This document shows, piece after piece, positions 1 to 11,019 of a stretch of 64,000 nucleotides of DNA. Position numbers and translations under genes: made by a program. This DNA is from Microcebus murinus (taxonomy: Eukaryota > Chordata > Mammalia > Primates > Cheirogaleidae): NCBI RefSeq assembly GCF_040939455.1, contig NC_134106.1, positions 45,654,001-45,718,000 of the forward strand, written 5' to 3'. Each line of letters begins with the position of its first letter. Position 1 is the first letter of the stretch. The notes beneath the pieces were generated by a model that worked only from the letters and a program-made list of their open reading frames with translations, was not told the DNA's origin and searched no databases.

Positions 1-1125
1 CCATCACCAGAATAGTGTTCACTGCACCTGTTCGGTGGGATTTTGCTCCTCGCCAGCTCCCCCCTCCCCCTGCCTGATTTCCAATGACTTTTACTTCCCT
101 CTATGTACATGTGTGCCTATCAGTTACTTCCAATTTACTAAAGAGTACATGTGGTGTTTGCTTTTCCATTCTTGAGATACTTCGCTTAGAATACTGGTCT
201 CCAATCCTTCCATCCAAATTGCTGCAAAAGGCATTAATTCATCCTTTCTTATGGCTGAGTAGTACTCCATGGTATACACATACCACATTCTGTTAATCCA
301 CTCATGAACTGATGGGCACTTGGGTTGATTCCAGATCTTTGCCATTGTGAATTGTGCTGCAATAAACATTCTAGTACAGATGTCTTTTTGATAAAATGGC
401 TTCCTTTCCTTTGGGTAGATACCCAGTAGTAGAATTGCTGGATCAAATGGTAAGTCTACTTTTAGTTCTTTGAGAAATCTACATACTGTTTTCCATAGGG
501 GTTGTACTAATTTGCAGTCCCACCAAGAGTGTATAAGCATTTCTTTCTGCGTCTGTGCCAGCATCTATTGTTTTTGGACTTTTTTTTTTTTTTTTTGAGA
601 CAGAGTCTCGCTTTGTTGCCCAGGCTAGAGTGAGTGCCATGGCGTCAGCCTAGCTCACAGCAACCTCAAACTCCTGGGCTCCAGCGATCCTTCTGCCTCA
701 GCCTCTCGAGTAGCTGGGACTACAGGCATGCGCCACCATGCCCAGCTAATTTTTTACATATATATATCAGTTGGCCAATTAATTTCTTTCTATTTATAGT
801 AGAGACGGGGTCTCGCTCTTGCTCAGGCTGGTTTTGAACTCCAGACCTTGAGCAATCCGCCCGCCTCGGCCTCCCAAGAGCTAGGATTACAGGCGTGTGT
901 TTTTGGACTTTTTAATAAAAGCCATCCTAATAGGAATATCCCATTGTGGTTTTAGTTTGCATTTCCCTGATGATTAGTGATGTTGAACATTTTTTCATAC
1001 ACTTTTTGGCCATTGTCTATTTTCTTTTGAAAAACTGTTCATGTCTTTTGCCCACTTTTTAATGGGGTTGTTTTTTTCTTGCTGATTTGAGTTTTTTAAG
1101 AGCCTTTTCATATAATTATCAATAT
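1..1125 (-). mobile_element. L1 LINE 3' part (ORF2 C-terminus and 3'UTR), split by an Alu
   Basis: Read on the minus strand, positions 564 down to 124 stay open and give the C-terminal end of an L1 ORF2 protein. Recognisable pieces are '[14 protein letters not shown]', '[17 protein letters not shown]' and 'WYVYTMEYYSAIRKDE'. More of ORF2 lies at 909-1125, beyond an Alu inserted at 581-897. The 3'UTR runs off the left edge at position 1. The element is 5'-truncated and lies in CCDC88A intron 2, in the same orientation as the gene. Confidence 0.9.
581..897 (-). mobile_element. Alu (recent lemur type) inserted in an L1
   Basis: Antisense dimeric Alu beginning with a T-run and 'gagacagagtctcgc'. 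The left-monomer end is missing about 20 bases. The flanking repeat 'tgtttttggac' is present at about 570-580 and 898-908. It carries the diagnostic 'cccaagagctaggatt' of the recent subfamily seen elsewhere in the window. Confidence 0.92.
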
Positions 1126-2368
1126 TTTTCTTTGATACTATCAAAATTCAGTAAAAGGTATTTCTTAAAGGTTCACTACAATGTGGAATTATCAATAAAC
1201 TTTCCTTTGTTTTACATTAAAATCCATGGGTTTATCTGGCATGCTGAGTAGATATTTTAATTACATATGCATAATTTAACATCATGCAGTGGTCATTTTG
1301 AAAATACTGTTCTCTCAGTTATAGAAATCTTCCAAATGTTGGCACATCTTATTATTCAACATCAAAAAACCCCCACATTAATATCACCTCTAATCTCATT
1401 AGAAAAGTCTTTAAATATTGAGAAACTGCCAAGTTCATGTTTTCTATAATTCAAATTTTATCACTGACAATAAATACAGTTAAGTTGTTTTCCTTGAAGT
1501 CACAGACTTACTTCATTTATTTTTGAGAAAATACCTGCCCAATACTCAAGCCTGAACAAACACAGTTTATCTGTCATTCTTTCAAGTAAAAGTGGTGTTC
1601 CACAAAATAGGAACTTGTTCAGCTTGCAACTCAAAAATCCTGAGTACTTTTCCTTGAAATAATCATGACACTTCATTATGCAACAAATATTTTATGCATA
1701 CTTCCCACTTTGTCTCACAGAACTTTAAAAAGATATGTACTCAAGGGTCAAGACTCAATAAAGTAACTTTTACTGCTTCATCAAGGACATTTTTAAGTGA
1801 AACTGGATTTATTTTTACTAGAAGTGCATAGTGTGAAGAATACAATGACTCCTAGTACAATTTGGTACAACTCTTTGATTCACGCTAAGGTACCAGCAGT
1901 TTTACCCACCTTTGTTTTTGACACTCAGTGTTTTCCGCAACACAGGCAAAAAGGCAAATGACATCTTACTATTATTATGAAAATAATTCTGACTTGACAG
2001 ACAACCTTGAAAGAATCTCTAGGGTGGTAGGGGTCTGTTGATCACACTTTGACAAATACTGTATTAGGTATAAACCAATTCTTGTTTTGGTATAAAGATC
2101 TGGGGACTTAATATTATGCTAATCAGCACCTTCATAAAGAAATAGAACATTTATTTATATGGTGACCAACTCCATGACAAGTGACTCAAATAAAAGAAGA
2201 CTGTCTATAGAATCAATGGACAGCAATGATCTGTGATGGAATATTTACCCATTGTCCTTAAACCTTAAGATAGGTTCACAGAAGTTGGTTTTAATTTGTT
2301 TTAATCAGTATTCTAGTGCAGTATTTGCTCTAGATCTAGCCAGTCCTAGAGACTCAAGGAATTCCAAA
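1126..2368. other. Intronic sequence with no recognised feature
   Basis: AT-rich CCDC88A intron 2 sequence. I see no exon, RNA gene or repeat family I can name. The only open frames are short and unsupported. Confidence 0.5.
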
Positions 2369-2515
2369 GTGAGCTAGTCCCAGTACTCGGCAGGCAGAGG
2401 CAGGAGGATAAGCTCGCTTGAGCCCAGGAATCTGAGGCTACAGTGCGCTATGATGCTGCTGCTTCACCCTAGCCTGAGTGACAGAGTGAGACTGTGTCTT
2501 GAAAAAAAAAAAAAA
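2369..2515 (+). mobile_element. Alu monomer fragment
   Basis: Diverged right-monomer-like sequence running from 'agtcccagtactcggcaggc' through 'cttgagcccaggaatctgagg' to 'agcctgagtgacagagtgag' and an A-tail. Confidence 0.75.
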
Positions 2516-2697
2516 AGAATACACCATTTAAAATTTTTTCCTGAAGAACTATTGAGATATTTCACAAAATTTGATTTTAATATAAGGATTACGTTAATAT
2601 AAAAATTTATAAAAAATTACCAGTTTTCTTCCTTTCCCATTACATTATTCCTTAATTTTAAGACCATCAAAATTAGCTATTTATTGCTATTTATTTA

Positions 2698-2965
<268 letters not shown>

Positions 2966-3485
2966 TAAGGAATGAAGTTTCTTCTCAACTTTAGTTATAT
3001 TCACTCTATTCTTTTACTCACCTATTAGTATGGTGTAACCTTGATCCTAATCACCATTCAGAATTGCAGTATCCAAAATCTCAAATTCTGAAAGTGCCCT
3101 CTGACCTCAGCCTCCTTTCTATCCTCTCTCACTCCTTTACTTCTTCTAAACCTCATCTTCCTTCATTCTTATTACAACCGCTAGTCTATCAGCTTCCTCC
3201 TGATGATACTCGCTTTCTTCTTCCTTTAATGCTCACACACTATTCATTTCAACTATTCTCCTAAGAAACCCTAGTATGTTTTTTCTCCCATCCCACATCT
3301 ACTTATTCAGAATCTCCAATTCTAAATAAATTCTACAGATATTTTGTCAGTTTCTGAGCAGCTAAGCATTACTGGTTACTCAACCATGTGGACTGGCTCC
3401 ACTAGAAATGTGTGGTTTCCAAACCTCAAATAAGCCATCAGTCCTGTATAACAATACTTGTATTCATCTTTAACTGACTCCTTTT
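2966..3485. other. Intronic sequence with no recognised feature
   Basis: Pyrimidine-rich intronic stretch. A 66-codon open frame at 3064-3264 has no recognisable domain and no splice context, so I do not call it a gene. Confidence 0.45.
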
Positions 3486-3900
3486 GTGATTTCCTTCTGG
3501 CAGCCTTGCAAAATTTTTCTACTTTCCTCAAATGTCCTGATTCCTCCGCTATTATTCACATCTTCATGCCTCTTTAAATACTATTTTCTTTGCTTAAAAT
3601 ATCCTTCCTTCTACTCTACTCCTTCACTGTTTATGATTCTTATTCACTCCAATACTCCTAGCAAACTTCAGTATCCAGCTCAAATGTTACCTCCTCCAAG
3701 AAGCCTTTCCTCCATGTAAATCATCACCAACCATTTTGTGCCAAAACAGTATCAAGAACATAATTCCACATCATAGCAAAGATACCACATTGCAATTTGT
3801 TTAAATGCTCCTCTCCATTACTAGTGGACAAAGAATCATATCTCTAGCACCTAGCAGACAGACTGTTATATAGTAAACACTCAGAAACTACTCACTATAT
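3486..3900 (+). mobile_element. LINE2 3' region
   Basis: Matches the sense 3' end of L2. 'cagctcaaatgttacctcctccaagaagcctttcc' is the usual L2 passage, in pieces at about 3676-3712, followed by 'ctagcacctagcagacag' and 'agtaaacactcag'. Strongly diverged and therefore old. Confidence 0.75.
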
Positions 3901-5135
3901 GAATTGGTCTTTGATGAACCATCCCTTCCTTCATCCCTCTCTCTGAGTACTGTATTTACATCCTGTAAAGAGAGGCCTCTGCTCTGGGTTCCACTCTGGC
4001 CCTCCTTGGGCCATACACTTCCACAGGAAGGGAAGTCTATGTAAATAAGGGGATGTGCCTATACACCTCCCTGCTTCTAGATGACACTCCAGGTACGTGG
4101 AACTCTGAAATTTCTTGCCCAAACACTTCTAACCCAATTTCAGGGTCTGCACAGGCCTTTTCCCCAGGTCTGTCCTCAGGATGGACTATGCCACAGATAT
4201 GTACACTCTTGGGCCAAGGAACAGTTGTTTGGGGAAGGGAGTACAAGAGCTTGGAATTGTGGCACACAATACAGGGTGTTCGCAGACATACATATAAAAC
4301 TTCTTTGTCAAGCCAGAAAGAGCCAGGATGGGGAGAGGAGGTTGGGCTCTACCACATTCTGCTGTGAAAATGTGACTATTTTCTGTTTGGTTGACCACTA
4401 TACACCTGTGCTGGTTGCTGTCATTATTTATCCGTAAATTCTAAATTTGAACCTTTCAAGTTATTATGAAGGTATATTTTTCAAGATAAAAGACTAGAAC
4501 ATGTTTAATGATTTGTTAGCCTAGTTTATAACCATTAAATATTGAGGCCTGTTGTACTAAATGAATGCTTGCCCTAGATCCCATAAATGTTAGGGAAAGA
4601 TCTCCTCTCTCTCACTCAGAGTAAAGCTGATGAGGTTTTATCAACATAGTTTTATTAATTATTAAATTAGTAAAATAGGGCTAAGAGAGCATAGGAATAA
4701 AATCAGGAATAAAAAGGACATTTAAGATTATTTCCCAATTTCAATAACTCGTGACTTATAACATAAATGACTAATCCAGGATTTAAACCTATATAGCTCA
4801 AGCCCATGCTTTTTGTCTCTATACCACACAAGATTAAAAAACAGCTAGTTTATACCATGTTAGAGGGGGGTCATAAAAAGAAAAAAGAAAAAGAAAAAGA
4901 TTACAAATAACTAAAAGAACTAGTTTACAAATTAAACAGATATCTCAATATCAACTAAAATCTCAAGTATTATTTCTAAATAATACATATTTCTAAGTAT
5001 TGTAAATTTATGCCTAATTTCTTCACAGATCCTAAAATAAAGTCAACTGATGTCTTTCTGAAAGAGTATGGTTCAGAACTGGTCTTCCTTTCCATCTATC
5101 CTGTGAAAACTAGTTTCCCATAATTAACGCATATT
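3901..5135. other. Intronic sequence, not classified
   Basis: Overlapping open frames of 70-118 codons lie on both strands at 4037-4437. They have no ATG context, splice sites or domain that would support a gene. A short A/G-rich simple stretch is at 4875-4901. Otherwise AT-rich with nothing named. Confidence 0.4.
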
Positions 5136-5505
5136 AAGGCCCACAGTAGCTCATGCCTGTAATTCTAGCACTCCGGGAGGCCAAGGCAGGAGGATTTTTT
5201 GAGCTCAGAAGTTTAAGACTAGCCTGAGCATGAGTGAGACCTTGTCTTTACCAAGAAGAAAGGGAAACAAGAAAACAATAAAAACCCCAGCCCAAGAGTG
5301 AGACCCTCTCTTTACCAATAAGAAAGGAAAAAACAAAACAAAAACCCAGCCCAGCATTGCAGTGGCACCTGTAGTCCTAGCTACTTGGCAGGCCGAGGCA
5401 GAAGGAGCACTTAGAGCCCAGGAGGTGGAGGCTGCAGTGAGCTACAATGACGCCACTATACTCTACCCAAGGTGGCAGAATGAGACTCTGTCTCAGCAAA
5501 AACAA
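5136..5505 (+). mobile_element. Alu with an internal tandem duplication
   Basis: Old Alu starting 'ggcccacagtagctcatgcc' and ending 'gagactctgtctcagc'. Around the linker, a segment of roughly 65 bases containing 'gtgagaccttgtctttacca' and A-rich sequence to 'cccagccca' is repeated in a second diverged copy at about 5295-5360. That makes the copy longer than usual. Confidence 0.85.
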
Positions 5506-5662
5506 ACAAGGTAACTGAACATCCCTCTTCACAACCTCCCACTCCTTCATATTAAAAAAAAAAAACATTAACTCATTAAGAGAAAATTTCCAAAAAATTT
5601 TAAAAATACTTTCATCTATAACAAGTAGTTCACTTGTTCTTTTCTAGGTTTTCATCATTTCT

Positions 5663-6002
5663 TTTTTTTTCTTTTTTTTTTTTTTTTGAGACAGAGTCTC
5701 GCTTGTTGCCCAGGCTAGAGTGAGTGCCGTGGCGTCAGCCTAGCTCACAGCAACCTCAAACTCCTGGGCTCAAGCAATCCTGCTGCCTCAGCCTCCCGAG
5801 TAGCTGGGACTACAGGCATGCGCCACCATGCCCGGCTAATTTTCTATATATATTAGTTGGCCAATTAATTTCTTCCTATTTATAGTAGAGACGGGGTCTC
5901 GCTCTTGGTCAGGCTGCTTTCGAACTCCTGACCTCGAGCAATCCGCCCGCCTCAGCCTCCCAGAGTGCTAGGATTACAGGCGTGAGCCACCGCGCCCGGC
6001 TT
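5663..6002 (-). mobile_element. Alu, full length
   Basis: Antisense Alu from a long T-run to 'gagccaccgcgcccggc'. The target duplication 'ggttttcatcatttct' (5647-5662) recurs at 6003-6018 with one T/C difference. Confidence 0.93.
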
Positions 6003-6160
6003 GGTTCTCATCATTTCTATAGTTTAAATATGAGTCACACTGAGAATCAGGCAATCATGGACTGCACTTGAAGGCATCAGTCTAATGTGAAGCTGTAGAC
6101 AAAAATCTCAACATGTTGGACATCATCAGGAAAGAAGTAACTTTCCTGATGATGTAATAT

Positions 6161-6245
6161 AGTATTATATATACTATATATACTATATACATGCTATATA
6201 TTACCATATATTACATACTATATAATATATACTATACTAATACTA
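6161..6245. repeat. AT-rich (ATACTAT)-type simple repeat
   Basis: Repeated 'tatatactatatatactat' units, degenerate, within intron 2. Confidence 0.7.
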
Positions 6246-6445
6246 TACAAAACCATGGTCATGTTCTTACCACCTCACTTCAGGGGAGACATAATATAGG
6301 TACGCAGGAAAAATATCCAATAAAGGCAATTAAAATAAGGGGAAAGAGAGAACAAAAGAAAAAGAGAAAAAGAAGATACACTAAAAAGTAAAACAAACTA
6401 AATTTTACAGTACTAAAATTAGAGTGGAGGCTGGCCATAGTGACT

Positions 6446-6590
6446 GGGGCCAGATGCAGTGGCTCATGCCTATATTCCCAGTGCTTTGGGAGGTCAAGGT
6501 GGGAGGATCGCTTGAGGCCAGGAATTCAAGACAAGACAAACCTGAGCAATATACCCAGACCCTGCCTTTAAAAAAAAAAAAAAAACTTTA
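6446..6590 (+). mobile_element. Alu left-monomer element (FLAM-like)
   Basis: A single 7SL-derived monomer beginning 'ggccagatgcagtggctcat' and running straight into an A-tail. No second monomer is present. Confidence 0.8.
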
Positions 6591-6604
6591 ATAAGAAATA
6601 AAGA

Positions 6605-6700
6605 ACAGAAAGAAAAGAAAAGAAAAGAAAAGAAAAGAAAAGAAAAGAAAAGAAAAGAAAAGAAAAGAAAAGAGAAAAGAAAAGAAAAGAAAAGAAGAAA
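6605..6700. repeat. (AAAAG)n microsatellite
   Basis: About 16 near-perfect 'aaaag' units with one imperfect stretch near 6672. It lies just beyond the A-tail of the monomer at 6446-6590 and probably grew from it. Confidence 0.9.
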
Positions 6701-6749
6701 CGAACGAACTGGAGGGTGTTCTCAAATTTTTGAAAATTAAACAGATTTT

Positions 6750-7045
6750 AGAATGCCTTCATTCCTTCAACATTTACTGAAAAGTTATGGCAGGCCAACT
6801 CCTATGCTAGGTGCTGGTGATACCTGCTAGGTACTATGCTAGGTGCTGGTAATATGTAAAACAAAATGTCTAGCCTCTAAATATTCAAAATCTAGAGTGG
6901 CAGCTACTTTGGTAAAGGTACTACAGGATCATAGGAAAGAAAGCAATTAACTCCACCAGAGGCCTTCACAGGGTGTTAAAGGATGAATAGACATTTGCTA
7001 GGCAAACAAAGGGAGGACAGTCTAGGGGAAATGATTATAATTATA
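6750..7045 (-). mobile_element. LINE2 3' end fragment
   Basis: Antisense L2 end: 'cattccttcaacatttactga' then 'ctatgctaggtgctgg'. The 'atgctaggtgctgg' phrase occurs twice (about 6803 and 6837), a small internal duplication. Confidence 0.65.
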
Positions 7046-7065
7046 GAAATAAAACAATAAAGATA

Positions 7066-7235
7066 TTAGGAGCTAACATGTATTGAATATTTACTATATG
7101 CTAAGCACTATACATAAATTATTCTATTTGATTCTCATAATAACTCTGTGATTCTTTTTATCCCCAGTTTATAAAGAAAATGAGAAGTAACTTGTTAAAA
7201 GATTCAACAGCTATACAGAGTTGACACCAACAGAG
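7066..7235 (-). mobile_element. MIR SINE
   Basis: Reverse complement of MIR: 'agctaacatgtattgaat', 'actatatgctaagcac', 'attctcataataactctg' and 'tccccagtttataaag' in the expected order. Confidence 0.8.
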
Positions 7236-7963
7236 ATCATACAAAACTAAGCTGTGAACGATCATGACTTATTTGAGGAACCATAAATAAGTAGATATGG
7301 TATAGCACAGGACAATAATGACAGCAACCAGCACTGGGGATATAGTGGTCAACAGAACAGAAAATAGACACATCTGTCCCTGCCTTAGTAGAGATGATGT
7401 CTAATCCTTTCACCCCAACCAGGAAACATTATCTTCCACCTTATAAATGTATGCACTAAGATTTGGAGATGGTAGCTAATAAGCAGCACTAATAAATGGC
7501 ACAGCTAACCCAAGTCTGTCTGACTCAAAGCCCAAATTCATTCCGCTTTACTATATACCTCTCTACTGTTCATTCATTCAACAACAATATATCAAGAACC
7601 CACTGTATGTCAAGCACTGTGTTAGTAATACAGAGATGAAAGATACAGTCCTGGCTTCAGGAAACTCACAGGCTAATCAGTAGAGTCAAGCAAACCAAGA
7701 ATTGCAATAAAGTCAGATAAAGGATATCATCAAAGTATATACAGGTCCTGTAGAAGCAAAAGAAGGACTATATATCTAAGATGAGCCAGGTAATGGCAGA
7801 GGAGGAATGAAGGTAAGTAGGAGTCAGTTAAAGAAAGCAACACTAAGGAGCTGGAAAAGTATTGTAAGGAAGGGAAGAGTGTATGGAAAGGCACAGAGAC
7901 ATGAGAACGTAGCTTGTCTTTGGGAACTACAAGTTTGCTCAATCTTACACTGTGCATTGAGTA

Positions 7964-8358
7964 CCATGTTTCCCCCAATATAAAAGGTCTTATATTTATT
8001 TTTCCTCAAGAAGACACCCTAGGGCTTATTTTCAGGGGATGTGTTATTTTCCCCTCAAAGCCTCAGTTTGCAGCCCACACAGGATGGCCAGGACCTGAAT
8101 GGGGGAGCCAACCTTGTTGGGGGGGCTGCCGGCACCTTTCCGGTCACCTCTGGGATAGTAGCTGTCAAATGGGGCAGATGAGAAGGGCTGCTCATCTTCT
8201 TTACCACTCTGTGACGAAATGCATGGGTTGTGCAGATATGCTGTGAAGCCATGCCCCTCACAGGTCTTATTTTTGGGGTAGGGCTTATATTGCGCAAATG
8301 CTTAGAAATCCTGCTAATCCTTATTTTATGGATGGGTGTTATTTTCAGGGAAACAAAG
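7964..8358 (-). mobile_element. Non-autonomous Tc1/mariner-type transposon, copy 1
   Basis: A 395-base element bounded by TA (7962-7963 and 8359-8360), the target duplication of Tc1/mariner elements. Its inverted ends resemble 'ccgtgtttccccgaaaataag', with decayed forms 'ccatgtttcccccaatata' and 'ttttcagggaaacaaag'. Reverse-complemented, it shares about 200 bases at one end and about 80 at the other with the element at 25166-25615, but its middle (about 8060-8165) is different. It resembles MERX-like elements of the Tigger group as I recall them. Confidence 0.8.
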
Positions 8359-8504
8359 TAATAAACTAGAGAAGCTGGCAGCAGCCAGATCACAAAGGAG
8401 TGTGAATATGTAAGCAATGTGTTTACCCTGAAGGCAGCAGAAAGCTATTGAACCATTTAAAAGAAAGGAGTGACATGATAAAACCTGTGATTTAGAAAGT
8501 TATC

Positions 8505-8845
8505 TTAGTCCATTTTGCCCAATAAGCCTGGTGCCAGCATCTGCTTCTGGTGAGGGCCTCAGGAAGCTTACACTCATGCTGAAAGGGGGAGCAGGTATGT
8601 CATATGGTGAGAGAGGGAGCAAGTGTGCCAGGAGAAGGTACCAGGCTCTTTTAAACAACTAGCTTTCCCAGAGACAAATAGAGTAGGCACTCATTACATT
8701 GGGGAGGTCAGCAAGCCATTCATGCAGAATCTGTCCCTTCCACCCAAGCACCTCCCCAAAAGCACCTCCCACCAGGTCTCACTTCCAACAATGGGGATCA
8801 AATTTCAACATGAGATCTGAAGGGGACAAACATTCACATTACATA
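8505..8845 (-). mobile_element. MaLR (MST/THE1-like) LTR
   Basis: Antisense LTR: 'ttagtccattttg', 'ggtgccagcatctgcttctg', 'gagggcctcaggaagcttac', 'cacctcccaccaggtctcac' and 'caacatgagatct'. A segment after 'ttagtccattttg' is missing. A possible 'agaaag' target duplication flanks it. It is a solo LTR of an old retrovirus-like element with no coding part. Confidence 0.75.
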
Positions 8846-9157
8846 AGAAAGTTTCATATGATCATAGATGGAAAGAAAACCTGAAGAGGGACAAGCCCAA
8901 AGGTAAGAAGACCCATCAGGGGCTATTGCATTAATCCAAGAGTTGGGACATATCTGAAAAATATAGGAGGTGTATCACAGAACCTGATAATAAGATAGCA
9001 ATGCTGACTAAATAACGATTGTGTTTTTAAAGAAGCAATACAAACAAAACTCAACAGACACTGTGAAGCCCAGGGAGAAAAGTTGAGAGTAACCACATCA
9101 AGAGTCAATGCCATACTTAGTAAGAAAGCCTATATATTTTGTGTAATTTTAGCGGTT

Positions 9158-9447
9158 TTTGTTTGTTTTTTGAGACAGAGTCTTGCTGTCACCTTAGGTA
9201 GAGTGCAATGGTGTCATTGTAGCTCACTGTTGAGCTCAAGTGACCCTGCTGTCTCAGCGTCCCAAGTAGCTGGGATATGGGCACGCCCCAGGACACCTGG
9301 CTAATTTTTCTATATTTAGTAGAGATGGGAGTGGGGGTGTCTCACTCTTGCCCAGACTGGTGTCAAACTCCCCAGCTCAAGCAATCCTCCCACCTGGGTC
9401 TCCCAGAGTGCTAAGATTATAGGCGTGAGCAAACGCACCAGGCCTCA
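9158..9447 (-). mobile_element. Alu (older)
   Basis: Antisense Alu from 'tttgagacagagtcttgctg' to 'gtgagcaaacgcaccaggcc'. It is more diverged than the recent lemur copies and lacks the 'ttggccaatt' insert. Confidence 0.88.
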
Positions 9448-10425
9448 TTTTAGGATTATTATAGTTATAACATTAGCACAAGCTATTTTTGAAATCTTAA
9501 GCGTTGATGGGACAAAGGGACATTTCTCAGTTAACTGCCTCTATAAAATAAATGGCTTCTTTAGGTATACTTTAAAAGTTGGATGACCATGTGTCAGGGG
9601 TTTAATTGAAAAGGATTTTCATAGATGACTTCTGAAGTCCCTTCAAACTCAAGATTCTAAAAGGAGAAGAAAAGCTGTAACAAGTATTTCATAATTACCA
9701 AGTGTCTCAAGTATAGATTTCTATAGCTATCTAACGGGGTTGAGTCTTAGAGAGTAATTCTAAATATTGTTCTGATATTATTAAAATTTTCTCAGTACTT
9801 AAAACCTTAACATATCCATATTTTCAACTGTTTAGGTAATATGAATAGCACACTTTTAAAATTTTATGATTACGAAATTAACTACAATGTCATGAATTCC
9901 TTAACAACTTGTAGGAAGTAATATTCAAAATTGGCTACAGAACTGAATGACATGTCAAACAAGAAAATAATTATTTCTACTTCACTGCCACAAACCGCCA
10001 AGCCTGATAACTGACACTGAAGAAAAATATTTCATTCTGTTGAAATAGGAAAGTGTCTTGTGGTATGCAGAAGAGCTAGCCCATCATTCTAGATCTCTAA
10101 CTAGCTTCCCTCTTCCCATCAATTAAAGATGACTGATGCCATGTTACAAGTTCTTACAGAGATTCAATGATTCAAGGAGCTGCTCAATGAAATCCAGGGT
10201 TCATGTGTACATACAGTGAATCCACAAGTCAGTGAAGAGACTCCAAAATTATAAGGCAGAATCAGTCAGTAAACGGTGTCATGAAATCAACTCTTCATTT
10301 TCGAGGAGTCTGGGTTCCAAACCGGTAACATCAGAGTCATTAAATTAATCAATTTCCTTATTCTTAAGAAACATTTCAAGTGAAAAAATGCGATAATAAG
10401 GCTCCTATAAGAAAAGTCTATGTCA
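9448..10425. other. Intronic sequence with no recognised feature
   Basis: AT-rich sequence of CCDC88A intron 2. Nothing I can name on either strand. Confidence 0.5.
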
Positions 10426-10766
10426 GGCCAGGCGCGGTGGCTCACGCCTGTAATCCTAGCACTCTGAGAGGCCAAGGTGGGCGATGGCTCAGGGTCAGGA
10501 GTTCGAAACCAGCCTGAACAAGAGCGAGACCCCGTCTCTACTATAAATGGAAAGAAATTAAAATTGGCCAACTAAAAATATATACAAAAACTTAGCCGGT
10601 CATGGTGGTGCATGTCTGTAGTCCCAGCAACTCGGGAGGCTGAGGCAGCAGGATTGCTTGAGCCCAGGAGTTTGAGGTTGCTGTGAGCTAGGCTGACGCC
10701 ACGGCACTCACTCTAGCCTGGGCAACAAAGCAAGACTCTGTCTCAAAAAAAAAAAAAAAAAAAGAA
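10426..10766 (+). mobile_element. Alu, full length
   Basis: Starts 'ggccaggcgcggtggctcac' and ends in a long A-tail. Target duplication 'aagaaaagtctatgtca' at 10409-10425, repeated at 10767-10783 with one change. Confidence 0.94.
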
Positions 10767-10841
10767 AAGAAAAGTCTACGTCATATCTAAAGCAGTAATA
10801 TTAAACTAACAGGGCAAAAATGTAATTACAAGTATATAAAC

Positions 10842-11010
10842 AGCCAGGTACAGTGACGAGTGCCCATTGGCCCAGCTACTCTGGAAGTAGAGGTAGAAGG
10901 ATCGCTTGAGACCAAGTGTTTGAGCTGCAGTGCACTATGATCCCACCTGTGAATGGCCACTGCACTTCAGCCTGGGCAACATAGTGAGACTCCCATCTCT
11001 AAAACAACAA
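10842..11010 (+). mobile_element. Old Alu-related monomer
   Basis: 'agccaggtacagtgacgag', 'ggcccagctactctggaag', 'gggcaacatagtgagactcc'. It resembles an early 7SL-derived monomer more than a dimeric Alu. Confidence 0.7.
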
Positions 11011-11019
11011 AGAAAGTAT

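Larger units (their letters stand above)
7568..9115 (-). mobile_element. LINE2 fragment, interrupted twice
   Basis: Opens with the antisense L2 tail 'ttcattcattcaacaac...ctgtatgtcaagcactgtg'. It continues with typical antisense L2 phrases such as 'ggagtgacatgat' (about 8467) and 'ggggctattgcattaatccaag' in pieces at 8921-8942. It is split by a TA-flanked DNA transposon (7964-8358) and an antisense MaLR LTR (about 8505-8845). The family assignment is from memory. Confidence 0.65.

Noticed and set aside
124..564. 146-codon ORF as a host gene
   Set aside because: It is the C-terminal end of L1 ORF2.
4037..4437. Cluster of overlapping ORFs of 70-118 codons as an exon
   Set aside because: Frames on both strands overlap, no domain is seen, and no splice sites fit CCDC88A.
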